Assembly (NCBI GenBank): GCA_035296965.1
Contig: DATGZX010000143.1
Location: 1-23,238, forward strand
Origin: DATGZX01 sp035296965
GTDB lineage: Bacteria > Planctomycetota > Planctomycetia > Gemmatales > Gemmataceae
Direction: 5' to 3'
DNA length: 23,238 bases
The notes under the pieces were generated by a model. The model searched no databases. It saw only the letters and a list, made by a program, of their open reading frames with translations, and was not told the origin of the DNA. Position numbers and translations under genes: made by a program. The number at the start of each line of letters is the position of its first letter. Position 1 is the first letter of the stretch. This document shows, one piece after another, positions 1 through 6,577 of the stretch.

Positions 1-163
1 CGGCGGCGGCGGCGGCGGCTTTGGCGGCGGTATCGGCGGCATTGGCGGCGGTATCGGCGGCATCGGCGGCGGCTTGATCGGCCTGAATCCGACTGGTTTT
101 GGCGGCTTTGGCGGCAATTTCGCCGGCTTCGGTGGTTTCAACGGCGCCCTGGGCGGACCGTGA
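1..163 (+). CDS. C-terminal end of a glycine-rich protein (5' truncated by window edge)
   Basis: An open frame enters from the left edge (first full codon at base 2) and ends with TGA at 161-163, giving 53 residues. More than half are glycine, arranged as GGG-I-GG-I blocks and then GF/GGF/GGN/AGF steps, ending in ALGGP. At DNA level a 21-base unit occurs twice in tandem (23-43 and 44-64, differing at the last base) and begins a third time at 65. The protein is not recognisable: glycine-rich tails of this kind occur in planctomycete exported, surface or structural proteins, but no catalytic domain is visible in the part present. An intrinsic terminator 31 bases downstream supports this being the true end of a transcribed gene. 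A GC-rich non-coding repeat is possible but less likely because the frame stays clean until the stop. Confidence 0.7.
   Translation, partial: GGGGGGFGGGIGGIGGGIGGIGGGLIGLNPTGFGGFGGNFAGFGGFNGALGGP
23..72 (+). repeat. Tandem 21-bp GGC-rich repeat inside the Gly-rich frame
   Basis: Units at 23-43 and 44-64 are identical except for the final base (T/C), and a third unit begins at 65-72. The unit length is a multiple of three, so copy number can change without breaking the frame. It encodes a GGG-I-GG-I heptad-like block. Confidence 0.75.
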
Positions 164-193
164 TCCGGGCCTGCTGCGAAGTGATTTACAACG

Positions 194-230
194 AGGGCCT
201 GCACCATTCAGCGTGCAGGCCCTTTTGTTT
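194..230 (+). terminator. Rho-independent terminator of the Gly-rich gene
   Basis: Perfect 11-bp inverted repeat: AGGGCCTGCAC at 194-204, an 8-base loop, GTGCAGGCCCT at 213-223, followed by a T-rich run (TTTTGTTT, 223-230). The T-tract is only on the plus-strand side, so it terminates the Gly-rich gene. The minus-strand ABC gene that converges from the right stops at 266 and would read through the hairpin without a U-tract. Confidence 0.88.
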
Positions 231-265
231 GCGCTCGATCCGGTCGGACGTGTAGAAGTCGGATC

Positions 266-994
266 TCAGGACACTAGGCTGAAGAACAGCTCTTCCAGGT
301 CTTCCTGGCCGAATCGTTCCCGCAGTTCGGCTACCGTGCCGCATGCCCGGACCTGTCCCTCGCAAAGAATGGCGACTCGATCGCAGAGCTTTTCAACTTC
401 ACGCATGATGTGGGTGGAGAATAGGATGCACTTGCCCGCTGCCCGGAGCCGACGAATGTTCTCCATGACCGCACGCGCCACCAACACATCAAGCCCAGCA
501 GTCGGCTCGTCAAAGATGAGCACGGGGGGGTCATGGACGATCGCGCGAGCAATGGAAACTTTCTGGCGCATGCCGGTGCTCATCTTGGCGCCGAGCACAT
601 CCCGAAATTGATTCATTTGCAGCGACTCGAACACCTCCTCCATGCGAATGCGGAGGCGCTCTCGATCCATACCGTACAGGCGACCGAAGTACTCGACCAG
701 TTCCCAGGCGGACATGCGATCATAAATGGCGGTGTTCGCCGACAAAAAACCGATGTGTTGCCGTACCTGGCTGGCCTGTGTGCAGACGTCGTATCCAGCT
801 ATTCGAGCCATGCCCGAGGTGGGTTTCAGCACCGTGCAAAGGATGCGCATCGCCGTCGTCTTGCCGGCGCCGTTGGGGCCCAGCAGGCCGAAGACTTCGC
901 CCGGATACGCTTCGAAGCTGATTTCGTTGACCGCCACGACCTGGCCGCGGCGCAGGTCGCGAAAAGACTTGGTAAGCTTTTCTACCTGAATCAT
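266..994 (-). CDS. ABC transporter ATP-binding protein, NatA-like
   Basis: A 242-residue single ABC ATPase domain. Walker A GPNGAGKTT lies at about 39-47, the signature loop STGMRQK at 139-145, Walker B LIFDEPTAGLD at 159-169 and the switch histidine H195 in FSTHI. The variant signature (STGM rather than LSGGQ) and the GFLSANTAIYDRMSAWE segment fit ABC-2 exporters of the NatA (Na+ efflux) or CcmA group. The usual Q-loop glutamine is not at its normal place in that segment. Family knowledge says the ATPase pairs with an ABC-2 membrane permease (NatB), but none is next to it: downstream is the end of the Gly-rich gene on the other strand and upstream is mqnC. It is the last gene of the minus-strand run, 88 bases after mqnC, with a weak GGGAA ribosome site. 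The substrate cannot be told from sequence. Confidence 0.9.
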   Translation of the reverse strand: MIQVEKLTKSFRDLRRGQVVAVNEISFEAYPGEVFGLLGPNGAGKTTAMRILCTVLKPTSGMARIAGYDVCTQASQVRQHIGFLSANTAIYDRMSAWELVEYFGRLYGMDRERLRIRMEEVFESLQMNQFRDVLGAKMSTGMRQKVSIARAIVHDPPVLIFDEPTAGLDVLVARAVMENIRRLRAAGKCILFSTHIMREVEKLCDRVAILCEGQVRACGTVAELRERFGQEDLEELFFSLVS

Positions 995-1082
995 GAAGCT
1001 TCCCGGAGGGTGCAGGAGGTCGTCCGGGGAAGGACCGCAAGCGTGCTCATTCCCGCCCCATCCAAAGCTTACGATTCATCCC

Positions 1083-2198
1083 TCAATTTTGCACCAGCGC
1101 CAACTCCCGTTTGGCCGGCACCGGCGCATCGTCTATGTATTCATAGAATACATTTCGCTGTCGTGGGATGTAGCCAGCTTCACGGATCGCGTTCTTGATC
1201 TGCTCGAGCGACAGGTAATGCACCGTCCCCGCCGAGGCAACCACGTTTTCCTCGATCATCAGGCTTCCCATATCGTTGGCTCCGAAAAATAGCGCCATCT
1301 GGCCGATTTTCGGACCCTGGGTCACCCATGATGATTGGATGTTGGGAATGTTGTCCAGATAAAGGCGGGCTATCGCCTGCGTTTTCAAGTACTCATAGGC
1401 GCCTGCCGGGGGCACGTCCGCCATCTCGGTGTGCTCCGGCTGGAAGGTCCAGCAGATAAATGCCGTGAAGCCGCCGGTCTCGTCCTGTAGCTGCCGCAGG
1501 CGCTCCAGCGTCTCGATACGTTCGGCGAGCGTTTCGATGTGGCCGAACATCATCGTGCAACTGGATCGGCCTCCCAAATGATGCCATTCGCGCTGCACTT
1601 CCAGCCATTCTTCCGTCAGGCATTTGTTGACCGTCATGGCCTTGCGGACGCGGTCAGCCAGGATTTCACCTCCGCCACCGGGCAGGCTGCCCATGCCCGC
1701 TTCCTTGAGACGGCGCAGCACCTCGCGCAGAGCCATCTTGTTGAGCTTGTGGAAGAACCATAGCTCGGGAGGACTGAAGGCGTGCAGGTTCACCTTGGGA
1801 TAACGGCTTTTCAGGTCCCTGAGCAGGTCTTCATACCACTCCAGCTTGAGGCTGGGATGCAGGCCGCCCTGCATCAAAATCTGGTCGCCGCCCAGGGCCA
1901 TGGTTTCTTCGATTTTCTGGTAGAGGACTTCGCGCGGCAGCACGTAGGCATCGGCATCGTTGCTCTTGCGGTAGAAGGCGCAGAAATCACACACCGCAGC
2001 GCAGATGTTGGTGTAGTTGATGTTGCGATCGATGTTGAAAGTGCGGTAGGGCTCCGGGTGCAGCCGGCGGCAGACCGCGTCGGCAGCACGACCGAGCGCC
2101 GTCAGATCACGGCACTCGAAGAGTGTTACGCCTTCGTCAAAACTCAACCGGCCGCCGTCCACGGCCTTGGCCAGGATGCGCGTGATTGCAGGTGTCAC
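1083..2198 (-). CDS. mqnC: Cyclic dehypoxanthinyl futalosine synthase
   Basis: A 371-residue radical-SAM enzyme of the futalosine menaquinone pathway. It cyclises dehypoxanthine futalosine (DHFL) to cyclic DHFL. The CxxxCxxC cluster-binding motif is C66, C70 and C73 within TNICAAVCDFCAFYRK, preceded by the family segment NIDRNINY. Downstream hallmarks include LMQGGLHP, HAFSPPE, LPGGGGEILADRVR and the C-terminal GTMMIEENVV-like region seen here as GSLMIEENVV. The NIDRNINYTN start to the core favours MqnC over the related MqnE. The start codon is GTG, chosen because GGAGGG stands 6 bases before it and because the N-terminus matches the family. It lies 75 bases after mqnA on the same strand, two pathway enzymes together. 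Length is normal and all key cysteines are present. Confidence 0.95.
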   Translation of the reverse strand: MTPAITRILAKAVDGGRLSFDEGVTLFECRDLTALGRAADAVCRRLHPEPYRTFNIDRNINYTNICAAVCDFCAFYRKSNDADAYVLPREVLYQKIEETMALGGDQILMQGGLHPSLKLEWYEDLLRDLKSRYPKVNLHAFSPPELWFFHKLNKMALREVLRRLKEAGMGSLPGGGGEILADRVRKAMTVNKCLTEEWLEVQREWHHLGGRSSCTMMFGHIETLAERIETLERLRQLQDETGGFTAFICWTFQPEHTEMADVPPAGAYEYLKTQAIARLYLDNIPNIQSSWVTQGPKIGQMALFFGANDMGSLMIEENVVASAGTVHYLSLEQIKNAIREAGYIPRQRNVFYEYIDDAPVPAKRELALVQN

Positions 2199-2204
2199 TG
2201 CTGT

Positions 2205-2210
2205 CCCTCC
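2205..2210 (-). promoter_or_regulatory. Ribosome binding site fixing the GTG start of mqnC
   Basis: Read on the minus strand, GGAGGG at 2210-2205 precedes the GTG at 2198-2196 by 6 bases (ACAGCA). No ATG is better placed, so this site decides the start. Confidence 0.75.
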
Positions 2211-2273
2211 GCCTTCTTAACCGGCAAACGGCCGAATAGCCAACGGCGCTGTCCATTCTTGCGATCGCGCAAC

Positions 2274-3089
2274 TCAGGAGCTGACAGCATGTGGTGCCTG
2301 GTAGAATTCCAGGTTCACGCCGCGCGGCGCCAAACCGAGCTCGCATGCGAGCGAATAGTAGTATTGCAGGCCGGCCTGTTCGCGCGGCCCCAGGTCGAAA
2401 TGAATGATATTGGCAAGGTAACGCCTGCAAAAGCCCGCGTCCAGGCCCAGGGGCACGGCTTCCCGTTGGGCGATCACGCCCGTGCTCGCGCAGCCGCGGC
2501 GTTTCGCTTCGGTCAGGGCCTCGGCCACGGGGCCAAGGTCGATCCCTTCGCGCACGGCCCAGACGGCGTAGACAAACGGCAAGCCGGTCCAGTCGAACCA
2601 TTCTTGCCCGAGGTCGTAGGCATACGCGAACCCCGGCAGACAGGCCCGCATGGCTCGGTCGCCGATCAGCAAGACCGCGTCCGCGTCGCAATCTTCGCCG
2701 CTCTTTTCCAGGGGCAACGGCTCGACCTCGACTTCAACGCCATAACGCTTGCGCAGAAGAATCTGCGCCAGTGCCGCGCTCGTGCGCGAGCCTGCATCGA
2801 GAGCGACCCGGCCTATCTGCGGCCAAGCCACCCGGCTAAAGAGCGTCACACTCAATACTGGTCCCCGTGAGGCGATGGCAATATTCGGCACAATGGCGTA
2901 GGAGCCGGACCGAAAGACCTCGATTACGGGGATCAAGGCGACCTCCAGAGCGTCCTCACGCAGGAGCTGCGCCAGCCGGCTTGGAACCTCCAGCACCAAT
3001 TCTGCGTCCGGCGCCAGCTCCTCCAGATCGCAGATGAGGGGTTTGGTATTCAGGTAATTCACCGCGCCAATGCGGATTGGACGGGCCAT
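2274..3089 (-). CDS. mqnA: Chorismate dehydratase, first step of futalosine menaquinone synthesis
   Basis: A 271-residue protein with the periplasmic-binding-like fold of the MqnA/MqnD family. The N-terminus RIGAVNYLNTKPL is the family hallmark, where NYLN and P line the substrate pocket. Further family signals are VPSRLAQLL, ALIPVIEVF, SRTSAALAQ, the LLIGDRAM strand, the DLGQEWFDWTGLPFVYAVW segment and the C-terminal REQAGLQYYYSLACE helix. It removes water from chorismate to give 3-[(1-carboxyvinyl)oxy]benzoate in the cytoplasm. NYLNTKPL together with GDRAM and LGQEWxxWTGLPFVYA points to MqnA, not MqnD. ATG start with a weak upstream AGGT. It stands between the metalloregulator gene and mqnC, and the 130-base gap before it holds an inverted repeat and room for its own promoter. 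Confidence 0.94.
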   Translation of the reverse strand: MARPIRIGAVNYLNTKPLICDLEELAPDAELVLEVPSRLAQLLREDALEVALIPVIEVFRSGSYAIVPNIAIASRGPVLSVTLFSRVAWPQIGRVALDAGSRTSAALAQILLRKRYGVEVEVEPLPLEKSGEDCDADAVLLIGDRAMRACLPGFAYAYDLGQEWFDWTGLPFVYAVWAVREGIDLGPVAEALTEAKRRGCASTGVIAQREAVPLGLDAGFCRRYLANIIHFDLGPREQAGLQYYYSLACELGLAPRGVNLEFYQAPHAVSS

Positions 3090-3157
3090 GAGGAATACCT
3101 ACCGGAACCGAGAATCCTGGGATGGGAACACCGTCATTATTGTAAGCGAGAGCGGCC

Positions 3158-3181
3158 AGCTTTCAAAGTATTCTGAAAGCT
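3158..3181. repeat. Perfect 8-8-8 inverted repeat between the mntR-like gene and mqnA
   Basis: AGCTTTCA (3158-3165), 8-base spacer, TGAAAGCT (3174-3181). It lies in the 130-base gap (3090-3219), about 70 bases upstream of mqnA as transcribed. There is no T-tract on the minus-strand side, so it is not a standard terminator for the upstream gene. It could be an operator, a processing hairpin or chance. Confidence 0.55.
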
Positions 3182-3219
3182 TTATCCAACTTGAAGCGCG
3201 GCTCGGAACTCAAAGCGAT

Positions 3220-3945
3220 TCATTGCGATACTGCTTCACCGCGCAAGCCAGCGAGGCCTTCGCTGCCAAGGGTGATTACCTGGCCGCCGACCTGGACCTG
3301 GAAAACATCGTCGAGTGCCTCGTAGCGGAGGATAAAGACAGTGGCGCCGGGGATGAGGCCCAGCGCGCGCCAGCGGCGCAGGCGCTCGGGATTATCGTCC
3401 TGGGCCTCGCGGATTAGTACATGCTGGCCGTCGCGAAAGAGGGAGAGGGGCTGCAACTGTCGAAGCACCAACTGGCCCTCCGACGTTGGGATGGGGTGGC
3501 CATGCGGATCTTCGACCGGCTCGCCAAGGTGGTCGGCCAGCGCTTTTTCCAGACGCGGCGAGATGGCGTGCTCCAGCGCTTCGGCTTCTGCATCCACCTC
3601 ACTCCAATCGAGACCGAGAACGCGCGTCAGAAACAGCTCGACCAGGCGGTGCCGGCGAATGACGCGGCGCGCCTCCGCAATTCCTGCTGGCGTCAATCGG
3701 GCACCTCGGCCGGGTTCGTAGCTAATCCAGCCTGCTTCCGCCAGGCGTTTGAGCATGCCGGTCACCGACGGTCCACGCACTTCCAGCCGAGCGGCAATGT
3801 CGAGCGGCGACACGAGCCCTTCGTCACCCCCCAGCTGGTGAATCGATTTCAGGTAGTCCTGCTCGGCGGAGGTGGGATGGGCACCTGCGGCCGCCGTCCG
3901 AGCTTGCCTGGTCTTTTTCATGGATGATTCTTCTTGGCCCAGCAT
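3220..3945 (-). CDS. DtxR/MntR-family metal-dependent transcriptional repressor with FeoA domain
   Basis: A 241-residue regulator with three domains: a winged helix (about 25-85; recognition helix near GPSVTGMLKRLAEAGW), a dimerisation and metal-binding domain (about 90-160), and a C-terminal SH3-like FeoA domain (about 164-237; RRWRALGLIPGATV). Aligned by eye to DtxR and MntR, primary-site ligands are D30, H99, E103, E122, E125 and H126. The glutamate at 122 replaces the DtxR cysteine (C102), as in manganese-sensing MntR, and D30 matches MntR Asp8, not DtxR Met10. An Mn2+ sensor is therefore the better guess, but the FeoA domain is DtxR/IdeR-like. Start: M1 (3945) has no ribosome site. M9 (ATG at 3921-3919), preceded by AAGAAGAA, is a real alternative. 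It sits 3 bases after the aminotransferase stop, so co-transcription is likely. Its targets are not visible. Confidence 0.9.
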   Translation of the reverse strand: MLGQEESSMKKTRQARTAAAGAHPTSAEQDYLKSIHQLGGDEGLVSPLDIAARLEVRGPSVTGMLKRLAEAGWISYEPGRGARLTPAGIAEARRVIRRHRLVELFLTRVLGLDWSEVDAEAEALEHAISPRLEKALADHLGEPVEDPHGHPIPTSEGQLVLRQLQPLSLFRDGQHVLIREAQDDNPERLRRWRALGLIPGATVFILRYEALDDVFQVQVGGQVITLGSEGLAGLRGEAVSQ

Positions 3946-3948
3946 GCG

Positions 3949-4851
3949 TCAGTCCACAACGCGTGTGCCCTCGGCCGCCGTCTTGCCACGATACAGCTCG
4001 CTTATCTGCTGCGTGCGCGGGCCGGCAATGCCGTTACCGATTACTCTGCCATCAACTTTAGTAACTGGGGCGATCTCGCCCATCGTCCCCGTGCAGAACA
4101 TCTCATCCGCTCGATAGACCTCCGTCAACGAAATATCCTTTTCGCGAAAAGGAACGTCGTGCTCCCGGCAAAGCTCGAGCACCGTGGCTCGGGTAATCCC
4201 TTCCGGGCAAGCCGATTCATGGCTCGTCAGCAACTCGCCTCGCGAGACGAGAAATACGTGCGTGGCGTTTGTCTCGGCCACGAAGCCGCGCACGTCGAGC
4301 ATCAGCCCGTCGTCCGCGCCCGCAACGTTGGCCTGAATTTTCGCCAGGATCGATTGGATCAGGTTGCAGTGATGGATCTTGGGATCCATGCAGTCCGGCG
4401 GAAAGCGGCGCACCGAGGTCGTAATCAGCGTGACGCCTTTCTTGTCATAGACCGGACTCTTGAATTCCGGCAACACGATGAGCGTCGGTCCGGACTGGTT
4501 CAGGCGCGGATCCATGCCGGAGGTCACCTTGACGCCGCGTGTCAGGGTCAAGCGGATGTGCACCCCATCCTGCATGTCGTTGGCTTTCAGCGTCTTGCGG
4601 ATCTCGTGAATGATGGCGTCGTGTGTTGGAATCTCCGCAAATGCCAGTGCCTGGGCGGAGCTGCGCAAGCGGTCGAGGTGTTCCTGCAGCTTGAAGATCC
4701 GGCCGTTGTAAAGTCGCAGTCCTTCCCAAACGGCGTCGCCGCCTTGCACGGCAGAATCGAAGGGGCTGATGCCCGCCTGGTCGCGGTGCACGAGCTTGCC
4801 GTTGATGTTGACGATCAGGTTGCGGTTCTTCTCGTTGAACGTTTGGAGCAT
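3949..4851 (-). CDS. Class-IV PLP aminotransferase (branched-chain aminotransferase-like)
   Basis: A 300-residue fold-type IV PLP enzyme. Visible hallmarks are the N-terminal ISPFDSAVQGGDAVWEGLR, the likely PLP lysine K158 in MDPKIHHCNL, the LMLD-x-RGFVAETNATHVF segment with E193 that contacts the pyridine nitrogen, SxxCPEGITRATVLELC (about 210-228), and the phosphate-cup CTGTMGEIAPV (253-263). The family includes IlvE, D-amino-acid transaminase and aminodeoxychorismate lyase, and substrate choice cannot be read with certainty. The upstream neighbour, 18 bases away, is a sulfotransferase-like P-loop protein. From memory, plants carry 'branched-chain-amino-acid aminotransferase-like' proteins of about 555 residues in which such a domain seems fused to this one; the two bacterial products add up to 553. 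That pairing argues for a dedicated role and not general Ile/Val/Leu synthesis. Confidence 0.88.
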   Translation of the reverse strand: MLQTFNEKNRNLIVNINGKLVHRDQAGISPFDSAVQGGDAVWEGLRLYNGRIFKLQEHLDRLRSSAQALAFAEIPTHDAIIHEIRKTLKANDMQDGVHIRLTLTRGVKVTSGMDPRLNQSGPTLIVLPEFKSPVYDKKGVTLITTSVRRFPPDCMDPKIHHCNLIQSILAKIQANVAGADDGLMLDVRGFVAETNATHVFLVSRGELLTSHESACPEGITRATVLELCREHDVPFREKDISLTEVYRADEMFCTGTMGEIAPVTKVDGRVIGNGIAGPRTQQISELYRGKTAAEGTRVVD

Positions 4852-4869
4852 CGTAGTCTTCTTGCAGAT

Positions 4870-5631
4870 TCACGCCCGCAGCCGGTGCTGATACAACTGA
4901 TGATATAGTTCTTCCGACTCTTTGAGCACAGCGTTTAAGTGAGCCGGCACTGTCTCGTTCTTAGGGCGATGAGGCTGAAAACTGGTCGATTCCAGAACGG
5001 CACCATACCAATGTTTCGCCCAGATGCCGTCGGTCGCGCGCGGGCCCGGCGGCCATGAAAGCATCGCCTGGACAAACTCGACTCCCAGGCCGGCGCAGAG
5101 GGCGCGCAACATGCGCTCAGGGTTTTCGAGAATTTCTGCGGCGTCCACGACAGGGGGAATTCGGCCGGTCTGCCTGCACACCCAATGATAGATCTCCAGT
5201 TGCTGCGGGAGCCCGGTATCCTCAACCGTTGGGTTGGGCATGATGCGCACATAGGAGGTCAACACTTCGCGCGGCTCCCGGATAAGGAAAGCATTGTTCA
5301 CGCGACCGAGCCAGGCACGGTCGATGCCAGGCAGCATGTGGTGGGTCATGTGCTTCTGGAAGAAGACCGTTTTGCCCTCCGGCACGGGGCCCGTGAGCCA
5401 ATCGACGACCTTTTGCCAATCGTTCTCATAGTGCCGGATGATCTCGTCGGCCCCTGGATGGGGAGCGCCGGTCGCGCGCAAGAAATATGCGTACAACGGC
5501 TCATCGCAGACGAAGGTGTCGGGCCGATTGCCCCAGGAGCGCATCATCGCCGTGGAGATGTTTCGCGGCCCCGACCACATCGCAATATGTCGCACAGCAC
5601 CGTTCACGGGCTCGCTCCTAGCAGCTGTCAT
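4870..5631 (-). CDS. Sulfotransferase-like P-loop protein
   Basis: A 253-residue protein with both PAPS-contact signatures of the sulfotransferase fold. The 5'-phosphosulfate loop is WSGPRNISTAM (19-29). The 3'-phosphate segment is IREPREVLTSY (117-127), with R118 and S126 spaced eight apart as in classical enzymes. PDTFVCDEPLYAYF (37-50) and FFQKHMTHHMLP (90-101) are conserved in this small bacterial/plant subgroup. No signal peptide or membrane segment is seen, so it is cytoplasmic. Its start overlaps the stop of the upstream metallopeptidase gene (ATGA, 5628-5631) and the aminotransferase follows after 18 bases, so translation is probably coupled. A sulfate acceptor cannot be predicted, and a nucleotide-binding role without sulfation is possible. 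Confidence 0.8.
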   Translation of the reverse strand: MTAARSEPVNGAVRHIAMWSGPRNISTAMMRSWGNRPDTFVCDEPLYAYFLRATGAPHPGADEIIRHYENDWQKVVDWLTGPVPEGKTVFFQKHMTHHMLPGIDRAWLGRVNNAFLIREPREVLTSYVRIMPNPTVEDTGLPQQLEIYHWVCRQTGRIPPVVDAAEILENPERMLRALCAGLGVEFVQAMLSWPPGPRATDGIWAKHWYGAVLESTSFQPHRPKNETVPAHLNAVLKESEELYHQLYQHRLRA

Positions 5632-6380
5632 TTCTTCGTGGGCTTGTGGACCCCCCAGAGTTTTTCAAGCAGATCGTGCACCGCCGGGTCATGCTGCGCC
5701 AGTTCGGCCCGCACGAAGGGATAGAAATCGTTCGTGCCGAAATAGGCCTCCGTCGCCTCGGCGAAATATTCCCGGTCGTTGGTCAAGGCATAGGCGCGTA
5801 CCTTTTTGCCATTGTAGTGCAAGACTGATTCATAGGACTTCGACGACACTGCACGCTCAAAGCAGGCCCGGATTTCCGCGTTGTCGTAGCCCAGGACCTG
5901 ATCGTGATAACCGTGAGCCAGCTCGTGCAGGACCATCCAGGGCTGCACTAGCGTCCAGGAAAGGAAATTCTTGGCGTTCGCGATTTCGACCGCTCCGGCC
6001 TTTTGCGGATTCATGTGATGCTCGCGCAGCCAGGCCGGGGAAACGTGGTAACACATGCAGGGGTGGAGCGGGTGAGCAAGCTCGATCCAGACGGGGATCT
6101 TGCGAAGCTTGGCCACGGCTTCGGCCGGAACCACGCGCGTAATGCGATACAGGTGGTCGCCGAGCAATTTAAGGGTCTGCTCGCGAAGTTTAGCGTATTC
6201 CCCGGCGAACAAGCGTTTGTTGACCAGCACCTTCCAGCCTTCGATATGCTGCTCGGCGTATTGATCGATTGTGTCGTAAGGCGTCCCCTGTGTGCCGGCA
6301 GGGTCTCGGGCCAGCGAGAAGCGGCCCACGAGGAGAAACAGCATGACCAAGATAGTGCTTGCGCGTGCGTGGCGTTTCAA
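5628..6380 (-). CDS. Exported putative zinc metallopeptidase (HELAH type)
   Basis: A 250-residue protein with an N-terminal signal (KRHAR, then a hydrophobic stretch to about 20, probable cleavage near LARD at 24-25). The zinc motif HELAHGYHD has H152, E153 and H156. A second motif EYFAEATEAYFG at 204-215 offers E208 as third ligand, which is the gluzincin layout also seen in anthrax-lethal-factor-like (ATLF) domains. Cysteines C108 and C110 in HPCMCYH could form a disulfide or add a metal site. It ends in the lysine-rich KPTKK. It begins the tight minus-strand operon and overlaps the sulfotransferase-like gene by 4 bases, which is odd because one product should be exported and the other cytoplasmic. 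Substrate unknown. The peptidase call rests on motif geometry only. Confidence 0.72.
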   Translation of the reverse strand: MKRHARASTILVMLFLLVGRFSLARDPAGTQGTPYDTIDQYAEQHIEGWKVLVNKRLFAGEYAKLREQTLKLLGDHLYRITRVVPAEAVAKLRKIPVWIELAHPLHPCMCYHVSPAWLREHHMNPQKAGAVEIANAKNFLSWTLVQPWMVLHELAHGYHDQVLGYDNAEIRACFERAVSSKSYESVLHYNGKKVRAYALTNDREYFAEATEAYFGTNDFYPFVRAELAQHDPAVHDLLEKLWGVHKPTKK

Positions 6381-6577
6381 AGTTTACACCTTCACGGTTT
6401 CCCTGGCCGGCCATAGTGAATCAGCGCGGCAGATGTCTGCCAGCGCTGAACTGTGATAGATTATAAGCAATCAATGAAAACTCCCGACCGACGTACTCTA
6501 GATTCTTCGGAGAGATTCGAGTTCGCCATCGCCAGGGAGCACACGAATAACGAGCCTGCCCTGGCTGCGAGGAATTC
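6381..6577. other. Divergent intergenic region with a long bulged hairpin
   Basis: A 197-base spacer between the metallopeptidase gene (minus) and the Uma2 gene (plus). It must hold promoters for both, but I cannot name a convincing -35/-10 pair. It contains the hairpin described at 6421-6449 and then a more AT-rich stretch (about 6451-6483). Confidence 0.6.
6421..6449. repeat. 12-bp hairpin with one bulged base in the divergent promoter region
   Basis: TCAGCGC (6421-6427) pairs with GCGCTGA (6443-6449). GGCAG (6428-6432) pairs with CTGCC (6437-6441). The loop is ATGT and A6442 is the single bulge. There is no T-tract on either side, so it is not an intrinsic terminator. About 40 bases from the metallopeptidase start and 130 from Uma2, it could be an operator or a dispersed repeat. 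Confidence 0.7.

Noticed and set aside
1782..2870. 362-codon plus-strand frame across mqnC and mqnA
   Set aside because: It covers two well-supported minus-strand genes and their spacer, and has no motif of its own.
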